Assembly (NCBI RefSeq): GCF_024166365.1
Contig: NC_064842.1
Span: 28,429,001-28,493,000 of the forward strand
From: Elephas maximus indicus
Lineage: Eukaryota; Chordata; Mammalia; Proboscidea; Elephantidae
Length of the DNA: 64,000 nucleotides
Reading direction: 5' to 3'
Shown: piece by piece, positions 1 to 10,924 of the stretch
Position numbering within the stretch: position 1 is the first letter of the stretch
How the letters are laid out: every line of letters starts with the position of its first letter
Translations under genes and position numbers: made by a program
The notes under the pieces: generated by a model
Databases searched by the model: none
Told to the model about the DNA's origin: nothing
What the model saw: the letters and a program-made list of their open reading frames with translations, nothing else

Positions 1-2293
1 AATCAGTATCCCATGTTCTGTCCAAACAACTGCCTCTTTATCTATGTAAAGGTTCCTCAGGAGCACAATTAAGTGTTCTGGAATTCCCATTCTTCGCAGT
101 GTTATCCATAGTTTGTTATGATCCACACAGTCAAATGCCTTTGCCTAGTCAATAAAACACGGGTAAACATCCTTCTGGTATTCTCTGCTTTCAGCCAGGA
201 TCCATCTGACATCAGCAATGATATCCCTGGTTCCACGTCCTCTTCTGAGACTGGCCTGAATTTCTGGCAGTTCCCTGTCGATATACTGCTGCACCCATTT
301 TTGAATGATCTTCAGCAGAATTTTGCTTACGTGTGATATTAATGATATTGTTCTGTAATTTCCACAATCGGATGGATCACCTTTCTTGGGAATAGGCATA
401 AATATGGATCTCTTCCAGTCAGTTGGCCAGGAAGCTGTCTTCCATATTTCTTGGTATAGATGAGTGAGCACGTCCAGCGCTGCATCTGTTTGTTGAAACA
501 TCTCAATTGATATTCCATCAATTCCTGGAGCCTTGTTTTTTGCCAGTGCCTTCAGAGCAGCTTGGACTTCTTCGTCCAGTACCATCAGTTCCTGATCATA
601 TGCTATTTCTTGAAATGGCTGAACATCAACTAATTCTTTTTGGTATAATGACTCTGTGTATTCCTTCCATCTTCTTTTGATGATTCCTGCCTCATTTAAT
701 ATTTTCCCCATAGAATCCATCACTATTGCAACTCGAGGCTTGAATTTTTTCTTCAGTTCTTTCAGCTTGAGAAACACCAAGGGTTTTCTTCCCTTTTGGT
801 TTTCCTTTTCCAGCTCTTTGCACATGACATTATAATACTTTACTTTGTCTTCTCGTGAGGCCCTTTGAAATCTTCTGTTCAGTTCTTTTACTTCATCAAT
901 TGTTCCTTTTGCTTTAGGTGCTCAACGTTTGTGAGCAAGTTTCAGAGTCTCCTCTGACATCCATCTTGGTCTTTTCTTTCTTTCCTGTCTTTTCAATGAC
1001 CTCTTGCTTTCTTCATGGATGATGTTCTTGATGTCATTCCACAACTCATCCGGTCTTCGGTCACCAGTGTTCAATGTATCAAATCTCTTCTTCAGGTGGT
1101 CTGTAAATTCATGTGGGATATACTCAAGGTCATATTTTGGCTCTCGTGGACTTGTTCTGATTTTCTTCAGTTTCAGCTTGAACTTGCATATGAGCAATGG
1201 AAAGTCCGTTCCACAGTCGGCCCCTGCCTTGTTCTGACTGATGATATTGAGCTTTTCCATCATCTCTTTCCATAAATGTAGTCTATTTGATTTCTGTGTG
1301 CTCCATCTGGTGAGGTCCATGTGTATAGTTGCCATTATGTTGGTGAAAGAAGGTATTTGAAATGAAGAAGTCGTTGGTCTTGCAAAATTCTATCATTCGA
1401 TCTCCGGCATTGTTTCTATCACCAAGGCCATATTTTCCAACTACTGATCCTGCTTCTTTGTTTCCAACTTTCACGTTAAAATCACCAGTAATTGTCAATG
1501 CATCCTGATTGTATGTTCGATCAATTTCAGACTGTAGCAGCTGATAAAAGTCTATTTCTTCATCTTGGGCCCTAGTGGTTGGTCCGTACATTTAAATAAT
1601 AGTTGTATTAACTGGTTTTCCTTGTAGGTGTCTGGATATTATTCTATCACTGACAGCATTATACTTCAGGACAGATCTTGAAATGTTCTTTATGACGATG
1701 AATGCAACACCATTCCTCTTCGAGTTGTCATTACCAGCATAGTAGACTATATGATTGTCCGATTCAGAATGGCCAGTACCAGTCCATTTCAGCTCACTAA
1801 CACCTAGGATATCGATCTTTATGTGTTCCATTTCATTTCTGATGATTTCTAATTTTCCTAGATTCATACTTTGTACCTTCCAGGTTCCAATTATTAATGG
1901 ATGTTTGCAGCTGTTTCTTCTCATTTTGAGTCATGCCACATCAGCAAATGAAGGTCTTGAAAGCTTTACTCCATCCACATCATTAAGGTCGACTCTACTT
2001 TGAGGAGGCAGCTGTTCCCCAGTCATCTTTTGAGTGCCTTCCAATCTGGGGGGCTCATGTTCCAGCACTATACCAGACAATGTTCCGCTGCTATTCATAA
2101 GGTTTTCACGGCTAATACTTTTCAGGAGTAGACTGCCGGGTCCTTCTTCCTAGTCCATCTTAGTCTGGAAGCTCAGCTGAAACCTGTCCTCCATGGGCGA
2201 CTCTGCTGGTATCTGAACACCAGTGGCACGGCTTCCAGCATCACAGCAATACACAAGCCCCCGCAGTATGACTAACTGACAGACACGTAGGGG
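1..2293 (-). mobile_element. RTE-class LINE, 5' portion, cut by the window edge
   Basis: This is the first of two long RTE copies. It reads on the minus strand, with its 5' end near 2293 (motif ctgacagacacgt) and its 3' part beyond base 1. The same blocks in the same order occur in the copy at 60313-63530, which fixes the 5' boundary. The element abuts L1 sequence at 2294, so it probably inserted into that L1. Its 3' target duplication lies outside the window. Many stops and frameshifts mark it as dead. Confidence 0.9.
145..1924 (-). pseudogene. RTE endonuclease-reverse transcriptase, broken
   Basis: Remains of the single large RTE polyprotein, which nicks target DNA with an AP-type endonuclease and copies its RNA in place. 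Reading from 1924 down, the endonuclease start is seen (ELKWTGTGH block), then the ITGDFN block (1283-1591), a linker with lysine/arginine-rich stretches (922-1335), and the start of the reverse transcriptase (145-825; motifs APGIDGIS, NYRTISL, and the palm entry near CFID). The frame is broken several times. The first catalytic Asn is lost: the block reads GTWKVQSM where the copy at 63 kb has ANWNVRSM. The YADD box would lie outside the window. It is a non-functional relic. Confidence 0.88.
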
Positions 2294-3626
2294 AAGACTT
2301 TCTATGGAACTGTCTATTTCTGAAATTTTGTTGTTTATCTTTTGGATTTCTAGTTGGGTTTTTTTTTTTTTTAATGATTTCTAATTGTTTATTTATTTTG
2401 ATTTTTTGTTCTTGTATTATTTTCCTGAATTCTTCTATTCTTCTTTGTCTGTGTTTTCCTTGATTTTGGCTACGTTTTTGTTGGTTTTGTCTTGTTTTTC
2501 ATGATTTTGTGTATTTTTTCCTTGGTTTTGCCTGTGTTTTCCTTGCTTTCTTTCCTAAACTCTTGGAGAGCCCTAAATATTAGTCTGTTTAATTCCATAT
2601 CAGGCAGTTCCTTCCTTTTTCTTCTACTAGAAGATCATCTGATTATTTTAGTCACTTGCTCTAGCAATCTCATCCTGCTTTTTTATGTTTATTATTGTTT
2701 GCTGTCTCCAAGACATTAAGGTATTATTTTCCTTATTTATGGATTGTATGTTCATTGTTTTGTTCTGCTTTTTTGTTTTGTTTTGATATACCAGGGTGGG
2801 CAGGCGGGGTGTGCTTTGTAGCTTGCTCGTCTGAGAGCACAGTAGCTCTTTCCACCTTGTCTGGGTGGGCGGGAGATCAGCAGGCAGAGTGAGCCTCCTT
2901 TGCTATACACGAGTTTGGCGAGGTCGCTGAGGGAAGATTGGGTAGGTGTTATCTGTCCCCTGATGTTGGTCCAGCAGTGTGGAAGCATTCACTGCCACTC
3001 GCTAGATGGGGCAGGGTATTGGATGGGGAGTAGTACAGGCTTTCTACCCACCATTCAGCAGCTGGTTGAGTGGCAGGAGGGAAGGGGCGATATGGGCCCA
3101 ATGCGACAGCAGACCTGAGCACTGGAGACACCATCTGTGGTGGCACCATGGGGGTGGGTGGGAAGGGGGAGTGGCATACAGGGCTAGGTGGGAGTGGAGA
3201 AAGAAAAGAAAAAAGAGAGAAAGGAAAAAAAAGGGTAGCCAGTGGGTGGTGACGGGGCAGAGCTGGGGACCAGCAAGAAGGGGGTGGGGGACTGTGGTAT
3301 ACAGAGCAGCTGCTGTAGCTCCTGTTAGGAGCTCCACGAAGTTGCCTTCCTATACTCTCCATTCGGGGTCATCGCTGGCTGTGTTTCCAGATGGCAATGC
3401 TGTGTCATGTTAGTTGGCAGGGGACCTCCACTTCACAGCTCTCCTCATTCTCTATTTTCTGTCAGTTTTGTTTTCCATTTGATGTTTGATCTAGTTCTTT
3501 ATCACTTCATTTGATGCTTAGGGTTCCAGGGTTGAGGTTTATATCTGTTTTACTTAGTTTTTCCAGTCTTTGTTGTTGAGAGTCAGCATGGTGCATCTGT
3601 CTTTGGCGCCATGCTGGCTCTGCCCT
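2294..3626 (-). mobile_element. L1 LINE, 5' end and start of ORF1, older subfamily
   Basis: A minus-strand L1 5' part. The segment 2300-2740 resembles the coiled-coil region of ORF1 in the intact L1 (compare 30130-30180; shared word cttttggatttcta). From about 2790 to 3626 follows a GC-rich leader ending in tttggcgccatgctggctc, the counterpart of the end of the intact L1 leader at 31490-31515. The leader sequence differs strongly from that of the intact L1, so it is another subfamily. Long frames at 2949-3413 on both strands are leader sequence, not genes. Confidence 0.75.
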
Positions 3627-3660
3627 CATAAACAGGCTTCTTGTCATTTTATACATGCTG

Positions 3661-3888
3661 TTGTTGTTGCTGCCAAGCCTGCTTCAACTCATGGAGACCC
3701 CACATACAATAGAACAAAATGTTGCCAAGTCCTGTGCCTTCATAATTGTTGATATGTTTGAGTCCATTGCTGTGGCCACTGTGCATTTTGAATGCCTTCC
3801 AACCCAGGGGCTCCTCTTCCACATTATATGGGACAATATTCTCTTGCAATCCATAAGGTTTTCAGTGGCTAAAAATTTTTCAGAAGTA
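3661..3888 (-). mobile_element. Headless RTE derivative, copy 1 (truncated)
   Basis: Starts with the RTE 3' tail (gttgttgttgct, then the block around 3680-3780) and then switches near 3783 to the RTE 5' region (gaatgccttccaaccc, matching 2033-2110 and 63268-63345 of the long copies). The middle of the LINE is missing. The 5' end is cut by the AfroSINE that follows. The same internal junction occurs at 11.2, 15.3 and 38.5 kb. Confidence 0.8.
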
Positions 3889-4035
3889 AACCAAACCCAC
3901 TGCCATCAAGTCAATTCTGACTCATAGTGACCACATATAAAAGAGTAGAACTGCCCCATAGGGTTTCCAAGGACAGCTGGTAGATGCAAACTGCCAATCT
4001 TTTGGTTAGCAGCCAAGCTCTTGTTACCTGATTAG
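3889..4035 (-). mobile_element. AfroSINE A
   Basis: Minus-strand copy: tail block (cccactgccatcaagtc) near 3897, the common core around 3940-3970, and a decayed tRNA-like head near 4000-4025. The A-box end is poorly kept. It sits directly against the headless RTE derivative. Confidence 0.85.
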
Positions 4036-4540
4036 GATCTGCGCCCTGGAGCAACTGAGCCAATGAAACATACTCCAAGTCAGAAAGAGTGAGAAAATGT
4101 ATCAAGGAGATGCGTACATCACCAGGGACCCATCAGCAACACAGGCTGTCTCTATGGAGTCCCAAAGAGCAATTTTACATTAGAGCTTATACAGAATCTT
4201 ACAAGGATTACAGGTGTCTTTGTAGTCCCCTGCCAGACATTTCTTTATTAGGCTAAAGATATTCATATCAGATACCTGGGCTCTGATTTTCCTGGGGGGG
4301 ACGGGCAGGGGGTTGTAGGCCACAGGTGGTCAGACTTAACAAAAGGTTATTTGCATCAGTTTAAAACAAAGAACAAAGTCATTAACACATTTGGTCATAA
4401 CAAAGTTATTAACAGGTATGTGAGGGAGGAGGCAGGCAGAGCAAGGAGAAGAACTTACAGGTTCATCATGGCATTAGTTATGTCAAGCTCTCTGTTGCCC
4501 ATTTTTAAAAAGGAGAAAACACGCTGGGGAGTATTGGGGT
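4036..4540. other. Intergenic DNA, no gene seen
   Basis: AT-rich DNA with no usable reading frame and no repeat that I can name. Possibly part of the degraded LTR-like sequence that continues to about 4640. Confidence 0.4.
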
Positions 4541-4544
4541 CACA

Positions 4545-4642
4545 CTCTTAATCAATGCACCAACAGGGCACCAACCACAGATATAGGGCTTAGGATTTAC
4601 AACCCACATTTTTAGGAGGCACAATTCAATCCATAACAGCAT
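4545..4642 (-). mobile_element. MaLR-type LTR fragment
   Basis: Ends with the reverse complement of the usual LTR start (gcacaattcaatccataaca at 4620-4639), the same ending as the LTRs at 9310 and 14235. Only this end is recognisable. Confidence 0.6.
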
Positions 4643-4729
4643 AGAATTGACAGGCATTGGCATATACATGACATTTAAGCCATGGGACAGCACAAGATCA
4701 CACAGGAAGAGATGGAAAGAAGCCCCAGG

Positions 4730-5100
4730 ACTGGAGTCCATCAAAATTCAGAGATCCAGCGGGTGAGGAAGAACTGGCAAAGTGCCAGTGGAAAACCCAA
4801 GAGAAGGTAATAGCCCAGAAGCCAAGGAAAGAAAGTGCTTCAACAGGGGAGTGGTCTGCATGTCAAGTGCTTCTGGGAAGTCAAAGAAACTACTATTTTA
4901 TGTGGCAATATGGATGCCACTGGTGATCCTGACAGGAGCAGTTTTAATGGACAGGAAGAGGTCAGAGCCAAACAGGAGTAGGCTGAAGAGAGAAGGCGAG
5001 AGAAGGGTGTGGACTCAGAAATTATAGACAACCCTTTCAAGAAGTTTTCCTGGGAAGCATAGCAAAGAAATGAAGCAGTAGCTGGAAGGAGATTTTTTTT
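4730..5100 (+). repeat. Ancient dispersed repeat (unnamed), segment 1
   Basis: Resembles the long, purine-rich mammalian repeat also seen at 11.7, 47, 52.7 and 57 kb. The wording around 4840-4960 (gaagtcaaagaa, ctgacaggagcagttt) and the end near 5030-5090 fit the family as I remember it. The class is uncertain; I cannot name it without a search. Confidence 0.5.
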
Positions 5101-5900
5101 AAAGATCAGACCCTTACTAGTTTATATACTGATAAGACTAATCACGCAGGTGCAGGTTAACCAGTAAGCAAGTTATGTACCTGTTTATAGTAAGCAAAGT
5201 ATACAGGGGCTTAATTGTTTACTTACTAATCTGTTGTACACAATTTCACCTGGGTTTGGGCAGTATAGTAAAGAAGCACAGGCAAATCTGTGAGTACCTC
5301 CCTTATTGGGTCATCCGTCCCGGGGGAGGGAGAATTTCTTGATGCTGGAGTGAGAGGGGATGGATAATTGAGGGAAGAAAGTCCTTGAGAAGACTAGAGG
5401 CTTTTTTGAAAGGAGTAAGGCCCCTTCAGTCAATGTAACAAGGAGAAAGGCTGAGAGTAGGGGGAGAGAGGCTGATATTAAATTTAGTTTAATTTCTTGT
5501 GCTCCTAAATTAATTTAACAGAGTTTGTGAAAAGGAGATCCTTTTTAAAAAATAAAAAAGACTCATGACTAAATAATTAAATGTGGAGCCCAGACTGGAA
5601 ACGGGGGGCGGCGGGGCGGGTAGGATGGTGTCAGGAAGAATTTGTGAATTGTGTGGCTTGAGGTTGTGAAGTAGCCATTTAAGGGAAGAGATGCAAATAT
5701 CATTGTTTGCCAACCTGGCTGGAAGGTAGAACTGGAATGTTGATAGGAGGCTGTCTCAAAGCCAGTCGGGACTCCCGGGGCTGTTCCTCCAAAGGAGTCA
5801 GGAAACTCAGTCTGTGGAAAAGGTCAAGGCAATTACATGGTTTGAAAATAGTACCTGTGGTAGTTCAAAATTTGTCAGGCTTAATTTGCAAGAGGTATGT
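5101..5900. other. Intergenic DNA, no gene seen
   Basis: No coding frame of interest. The part from about 5300 to 5460 is purine-rich and could be a decayed continuation of the ancient repeat at 4730-5100. 5570-5640 holds a short G-rich stretch. Nothing else is recognised. Confidence 0.4.
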
Positions 5901-5912
5901 CCTTTATAGGAA

Positions 5913-6500
5913 TCATAGTGGTTCAATGATAGAATTCTCACCTTCCATGCTATACTCAGGTTCGACTTCTGGGCAGTGCACCTCATGTGCAGCCACCACC
6001 CATTGGTCTGTGGAGGCTTACATGTTGCCATGATGCTGAACAAGTTTTAGTGGAGTTTCCATGCTAAAATGGACTAGGAAGAAAGGCCTAGCAATCTACT
6101 TCCAAATATCAGCCGTTGAAAATGCTATGGATCATCAGACAGGCCCATAAAACAAAACTAGACTAAAGGGGCACACCAGCCCGGGGCAAGGACTAGAAGA
6201 CAGGAGGGGACAGAAAAGCCAGTAATAGGGAACCCAGGGTTGAGAAGGGAGTGTGCTGACATGTAGTGGGGCTGTTGACCAATGTCATGAAACAATATGT
6301 GTACTAAATGTTTAATGAGAAGCTACTTTGTTCTGTAAACCTTCACATAAGTACAATAAAATAAAAACACTACGAATCACAATGGCCTGATCCCCAACCA
6401 ACCATGAGGATGCCGCAGGACCAGTCAGTGTTTCATTCCATTATACACGGAGTGAAAACGAGTTGGGGGTCCTATGGCAGCCAACAAAAACAACAGCATA
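5913..6500 (+). mobile_element. Gly-head SINE, copy 1, split by an L1 tail
   Basis: The head 5913-5980 folds onto the tRNA-Gly pattern (gtggttcaatgatagaattc, then a T-arm-like ggttcgacttc). An RTE 5' block follows (ccacccattggtctgtgg to about 6134), and after the L1 tail the RTE 3' block resumes (6375-6500, cagtgtttcattc, ending in caacaaaaacaac). Compared with the long RTE copies, about 50 bases of the 5' region (the block containing ggaagctatgcc) are missing. Confidence 0.8.
6135..6370 (+). mobile_element. L1 3' end, 5'-truncated, inside the Gly-head SINE
   Basis: Matches the L1 3' tail at 22200-22385 in order and wording (acccagggttgagaaggga; aatgtcatgaaacaatatgtg; ctgtaaaccttcac) and ends in an A-rich tail. 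It is flanked by an imperfect direct repeat (tatggatca at 6126, tacgaatca at 6371). It therefore inserted after the SINE. Confidence 0.75.
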
Positions 6501-6664
6501 TATGCCCTTTACCCTTTATCCCCACACCTACCCAGGCCCTGCCTCCAGAGGGAGAAATTCTGGGAATTCAGTAGTACAATGACACAGGCTTTGAGTAGCA
6601 GCTGACCTTTAGCCAATTACTTACTAATAACAGCAATAACAAAAGCAAGTGAAGAAAAAAACAT

Positions 6665-6890
6665 AGCAGACAACACTTATTGAGCACTCACTATGCACTG
6701 CGCACTAAATACTTCAAATAAAAAAAAAATTTTTTTTTCTCAAATACGTTATCTTATTTCATCCTTATGTCAACCCTATAAGGTATAGACAATTGGCATT
6801 CACATTTTTTACTCATAAGGAACCTGACAGCGTGGTTGAGCAACTTGCTAAAGTCACATGAAGTGTGACAAAGGTATGCTTTGAAACCAG
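6665..6890 (-). repeat. MIR SINE
   Basis: Minus-strand MIR: the tail-side block ttattgagcactcactatg at 6678, the core around 6780-6860, interrupted by an A/T homopolymer run at 6720-6740. Confidence 0.75.
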
Positions 6891-6904
6891 TCTGTCCCCA
6901 GAGG

Positions 6905-7055
6905 GTTCACTTCACTTCTAAACTTCTCTGAGACTCAGTTTCCTCATCATAAGGTAGGAATAAAAACACTTACCATGCAGGTTTGTTCCGCAGGTTTGTT
7001 CCATGGACTACATGACACATATAAAGTATATGCTCAGCAAATGTTAGTTATAACT
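6905..7055 (+). repeat. MIR SINE, partial
   Basis: Plus-strand MIR core (gagactcagtttcctcatc at 6930) followed by the tail (tatgctcagcaaatgttag). Contains a short local duplication (gcaggtttgttcc twice, 6978-7003). Confidence 0.7.
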
Positions 7056-7291
7056 AATACAGTGTCCCTGTTGTCATAATATTAGACATTGTTTACATTT
7101 TAATAAGGGACTATAGAGGAAGAATGTGTATGTGTTCGTATGAATATTTACGTGTGTGCGAGAGACAGAGAGAATGCTCGTGATCATAATGTCATAAATT
7201 AGAGTGGAAATTTGAGTAACAACAGAGGAACTTTTTGTGGGTTGCTTTCCCGTAATGCCGCAGATCGCCTGATACACAATAGTTCTACCAG

Positions 7292-7453
7292 AGAAAACCA
7301 AGCCCGTTGCTGTCATGTTGATTCCGACTCACAGCGACCCTGTAGGACAGAGTAGAACTGCCCCAGAGAGTTTCCAAGGAGCAGCTGGTGGATTTGAACC
7401 ACCAGTTTTTTGGTTAGCAGCCAAGCTCTTAACCACTATGTAACCAGAGTTCC
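7292..7453 (-). mobile_element. AfroSINE A
   Basis: Complete minus-strand copy from the tail (aaccaagcccgttgctgtc) to the head (accagagttcc). Imperfect target duplication cacaatagttcta (about 7275) and cacactagttcta (7456). Confidence 0.93.
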
Positions 7454-7749
7454 TCACACTAGTTCTAGATGGTTTTAATTTCCAGGGCCAGGACTATGGT
7501 TAGGTGGATGAGTAGCTAGCCTCAGGCGCAAAAGTTAAGGTGGCACAAAAGACTCAGTTACCAAGCTAAAGAATGCAATATTAAAAAAAAAAAAAAAAAA
7601 AGAAAATTGTGGCCCATGGGCCAGTCACCTGTTTTTGTAAATAAAATATTAATTTCTAATTTAAAACAAAACTCTTGATTCACTCTCATACCAGTGAGCA
7701 CATAAAATAGTATGTAGAATTTATTTCCATACCTCTAGTGATGTGTTGG

Positions 7750-7905
7750 AGCCCTGGGGTGGCGCAGCAGTTAAGAGCTCGGTTGCTAACCAAAAGGTCA
7801 ACAGCTTGGATTCACCAGCCGCTCTATGGAAACCCTATTGGGCAGTTCTACTCTGTCTTATAGGGTCACTATGAGTCGGAATCGACTCAAAAGCAATGAG
7901 TTTAT
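7750..7905 (+). mobile_element. AfroSINE A
   Basis: Complete plus-strand copy starting gccctggggtggcgcag. Target duplication tgatgtgttg at 7739-7748 and 7906-7915. The upstream stretch 7580-7602 is a poly-A run. Confidence 0.93.
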
Positions 7906-7915
7906 TGATGTGTTG

Positions 7916-8624
7916 ACAAGTGCATGTTCATAGCACTGTATATTTTGTCTTGGAGTGCTTCGTAACATCATCGTTATCCAGCTTTAGCTATAACTCCAGA
8001 AAGTATGTTACCAACATTTACAGAAAAAGCTCTTTAGCCTATAAGGTGAGTCTCAGACCTATCCCCCAAAGTTGCACAATAAAGCTATATACAATTCTTT
8101 TATACACAAGTGTTTTGTAACGGAGAATTCAACCTTGGTGATCACAGAGGGAGTAGGGGGAAGGTTCTCACGGCCAGGTTTCACCCACAGATAAACCCAT
8201 TCAACCACAGAGTATCTCCGACACATGTGGGAGTGCCATCTTCAGTCACCTGCTTTGCTCCTCTCACCACCAATATTCTCATTCTCAAGCAAAGGATATT
8301 TATAGAACTTGTGTGCACATTGGGTGATGGCACCCTGCCATACTCAGTAAGATTTCTTCAGTTTTGAACCCCAGTGCTTAAGACAAAAACCAAAAATTAA
8401 TTCATGATGAAGCTAATTGGAATCTCTACTTCATTTAAAAGTTATTTCTCCCCTCAGTCATTCCTCAGACTCCTGAAAAGTTAACAAGCAACATTGTGGT
8501 TGTCTTGTGTTTCTAAGGGAAAGATAGGGAGAAATTAAAAGAAGTGCTTTGCAACTGAGGTGTGAAGGACCAGGTAGCTGATGCAGCCTCACGCCTACAG
8601 AGAGAATTGGCCCACACGGGGTGG
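7916..8624. other. Intergenic DNA, no gene seen
   Basis: Unique-looking AT-rich DNA. Short frames at 7920-8120 and 8110-8367 have no recognisable protein features. Confidence 0.45.
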
Positions 8625-8880
8625 CTGCCTCCACTGATTAACAGCTTGACCTTGGGAGAGAATGTTTCTTATCTGCACCTCAGTTTGTTCATCTCAGAAA
8701 TGGGGAGAATAACAGTACCTAGTTCACGGGGCTTTTGTGAGGATTAAAGAAATCAATACATGCCTAACACGTAGAACGTAAACTAGCACATAGTAAGTGC
8801 TCAATAAACCAAAACCAAACCCACTGCCGTCGAGTCGATTCTGACTCAAGTGCTCAATAAATTGTAATTATTTTTAGCTG
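8625..8880 (+). repeat. MIR SINE, split by a micro-insertion
   Basis: Plus-strand MIR: core with cctcagtttgttcatc (8680), then the tail agcacatagtaagtgctcaa. The tail is interrupted at 8809-8847 and continues after a 14-base duplication. Confidence 0.85.
8809..8847 (-). mobile_element. 39-base AfroSINE tail insertion
   Basis: Only the last 39 bases of an AfroSINE are present, flanked by a perfect 14-base target duplication (aagtgctcaataaa at 8795-8808 and 8848-8861). The end type (aaccaaaacc on this strand) is that of the SINE, not of the RTE. Confidence 0.93.
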
Positions 8881-8956
8881 TTAGAGATTGGTCACCCAAG
8901 CCTGGGGAAGGTCTGAAGGCAATAGGGAAAAGGTTAAGTGTGGAAGAAGAGGTAAC

Positions 8957-9310
8957 TATTACCTAGGGCTGCCATAACGGTGGGTGGTTTTAAAGAACAG
9001 ACATTTATTTTCTCACAATTTTGGAAGCTAAAATCCGAATCAGGGTCTCAGCTCTGTCTGTTCCTTCCTTGTCAGTAACTCCGAGCATTCCTTGGTTCCT
9101 TGGCTTGTCGATGATTCTTATATGGCGTCTATTCCCCATGTGTGCGTGCCTCTATGTCTAGCATGCTCCTTTGTAGTTCAGAAGTGGTAAGATTTAGAAC
9201 TCACCCTATTTGGGTATGATCTAATTAACATAAGAAAACTCCATGTCCAAACAGGTACAAGGCCAGGAATTCAACACATATTTTGGGGGGACACAATTCA
9301 ATCCATAACA
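8957..9310 (-). mobile_element. MaLR-type solo LTR
   Basis: Reverse complement of an MLT1-like LTR: begins near ctagggctgccataac, has the tttattttctcac block at 9006 (its polyadenylation end), and closes with aattcaatccataaca. No internal retroviral region is attached. Confidence 0.75.
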
Positions 9311-10208
9311 GGATGCTAACTCCATCTCTTTCTCTTACTCCAGCTAAGAAGAATGTTGGGGTTCCCCAGGACTCCATCTGCAGCTGGCTGCACATTGCAT
9401 TCTATGCATTCTCTGGGTGGTGGACTTACTACTCTTTTATCTAGTTTCAACTACCACATCTATGCTAATGACTTCCAAACCTAGAGCTCCAGCCTTCCTC
9501 TCTGGGTCTATTTCTTCTGGGTTCCTACAAGCACCTCAGAGTCCACATATTCAAAATCTAATGTACCACACCGTCCCTGCCACCTTACCAAACCTGCTTC
9601 CCTGGTATTCTCTTTGTTGATGGCGTTCTGGAATAGGGACGTCACCCAAGCCATTGACTCCTCTCTATCAGCAGTCTTCCCACCAACCTACCCCATACTC
9701 AATCAGTAACCAAGTCCCATTGGTTTGGCTTCTTCAAGTGTTCTTGACCTGTCCCTGCCTCTCCCTCTCTGCTACCCTGCCCCAGTTCAGGTCCTCATCA
9801 TATCTGACCTGATCTCTCCTCCTCCAAACGCGTCTGCCTCAAATCCACCACCTCTTCACTGCCCCCACCATCCGATTAAAACTTTTGGTGACCTGTTTCT
9901 ACATTAAAAGTCTACGTCCCTAGCCATGACTATCAGCGCTGTCCCTGATCAGGCCCCAGGCTACCTCTCTGACTCATTTCCAGCACTTTCTGACTTGCAC
10001 TTCATTTTCCAGCAACAAAACTAAATTGCTGATTTTGTCCTGCCCACAAAATGTTGCTTCTCAGTTCCATGTACGGGCTCGTGTTCCCTCTGCTTGAATT
10101 GTCTTCCTCCTCCTATACCTGGCTAATTCAGATCAGATGACACCACCTCCAAGAAGCCTGCCCTGATCTCCCCTCTCAAACTGGGTTATATATCTTTCCC
10201 TGTGCTAA

Positions 10209-10381
10209 TGTCAGAAACCCTGGTGGCGTAGTGGTTAAGTGCTATGGCTGCTAACCAAAGGGTTGGCAGTTCGAATCCACCAGACACTCTTTGGAAACTC
10301 TATGGGGCAGTTCTACTCTGTCCTATAGGGTTGTTATGAGTCAGAATCGACTTAATAGCACTGGGTTTGGTTTTTTGGTTT
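10209..10381 (+). mobile_element. AfroSINE A
   Basis: Complete copy (aaaccctggtggcgtag start, ggtttggttttttgg end) with a short target duplication tgtgctaa at 10201 and 10382. It sits in the L2-like repeat. Confidence 0.93.
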
Positions 10382-10541
10382 TGTGCTAAGTCTTTGTCTT
10401 TTATGCATCAAGTCTTTGCCCTTACTTCAAAATACTACAGTTATGTGCCTCAATCCCTAGACTGTGAGCTCCTTCAAGTTAGGAAATGCTGTGTCTAACT
10501 CACCTTTGTATCCTGAGGGTTTAATATAGTGTCTGACACTT

Positions 10542-10581
10542 AAAACAAAACCATTGCCATGGAGTTGATTCCGACTCATAG
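10542..10581 (-). mobile_element. 40-base AfroSINE tail insertion
   Basis: A second ultra-short copy consisting only of the SINE tail, flanked by gtctgacactt (10531) and gtctgatattt (10582), 9 of 11 bases equal. It lies next to the following full SINE. Confidence 0.8.
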
Positions 10582-10592
10582 GTCTGATATTT

Positions 10593-10747
10593 AAAACCTG
10601 TTGCCATCGAGTGGATTATGACTTATAGAGACCCTATAGGACAGAGTAGAACTGCCCCCAGGGTTTCCAAGGAGCGCCTGGTGGATTTGAACTGCCGACC
10701 TTTTGGTTAGGAGCCATAGCACTTAACCACTACCTCACCGGGGTTTC
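10593..10747 (-). mobile_element. AfroSINE A
   Basis: Complete minus-strand copy ending caccggggtttct. A weak duplication (ggtctgatattt before, ggtccaatcctt after) suggests that it inserted into the duplicated site of the preceding micro-insertion. Confidence 0.9.
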
Positions 10748-10858
10748 TGGTCCAATCCTTAGTAGGTGGTTAATAAATGAATACTGAATGAAGGAATGAA
10801 AATTTATTGAATACCCTCTTGAAACATTGTGCCATTTGGAGAAACTAGATTGGTGTAA

Positions 10859-10921
10859 TACTATAGGGTCACTAAAAGTCGGAATCGACTCAACGGCAAT
10901 GGATTTGGCTTTGGTTTTGTT
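10859..10921 (+). mobile_element. AfroSINE tail, 5'-truncated
   Basis: Only the last about 60 bases (ctatagggtcactaaaagtc to ggttttg). It directly precedes the headless RTE derivative. Confidence 0.85.
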
Positions 10922-10924
10922 TAG

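Larger units (their letters stand above)
9320..10800 (+). repeat. L2-like LINE tail, hosting three AfroSINEs
   Basis: Wording typical of the 3' half of L2: gttccctctgcttgaattg (10083), the block around 10130-10190, and the end gactgtgagctccttcaag (10460) to ggttaataaatgaatactg (10768). The short frames here are relics at best. Three SINE insertions split it. Confidence 0.6.

Noticed and set aside
3006-3413. Open frame of 135 codons on the + strand, and an opposing one at 2949-3362
   Set aside because: Both lie in the GC-rich leader of an old L1. Low-complexity composition and open in several phases; no protein motif.
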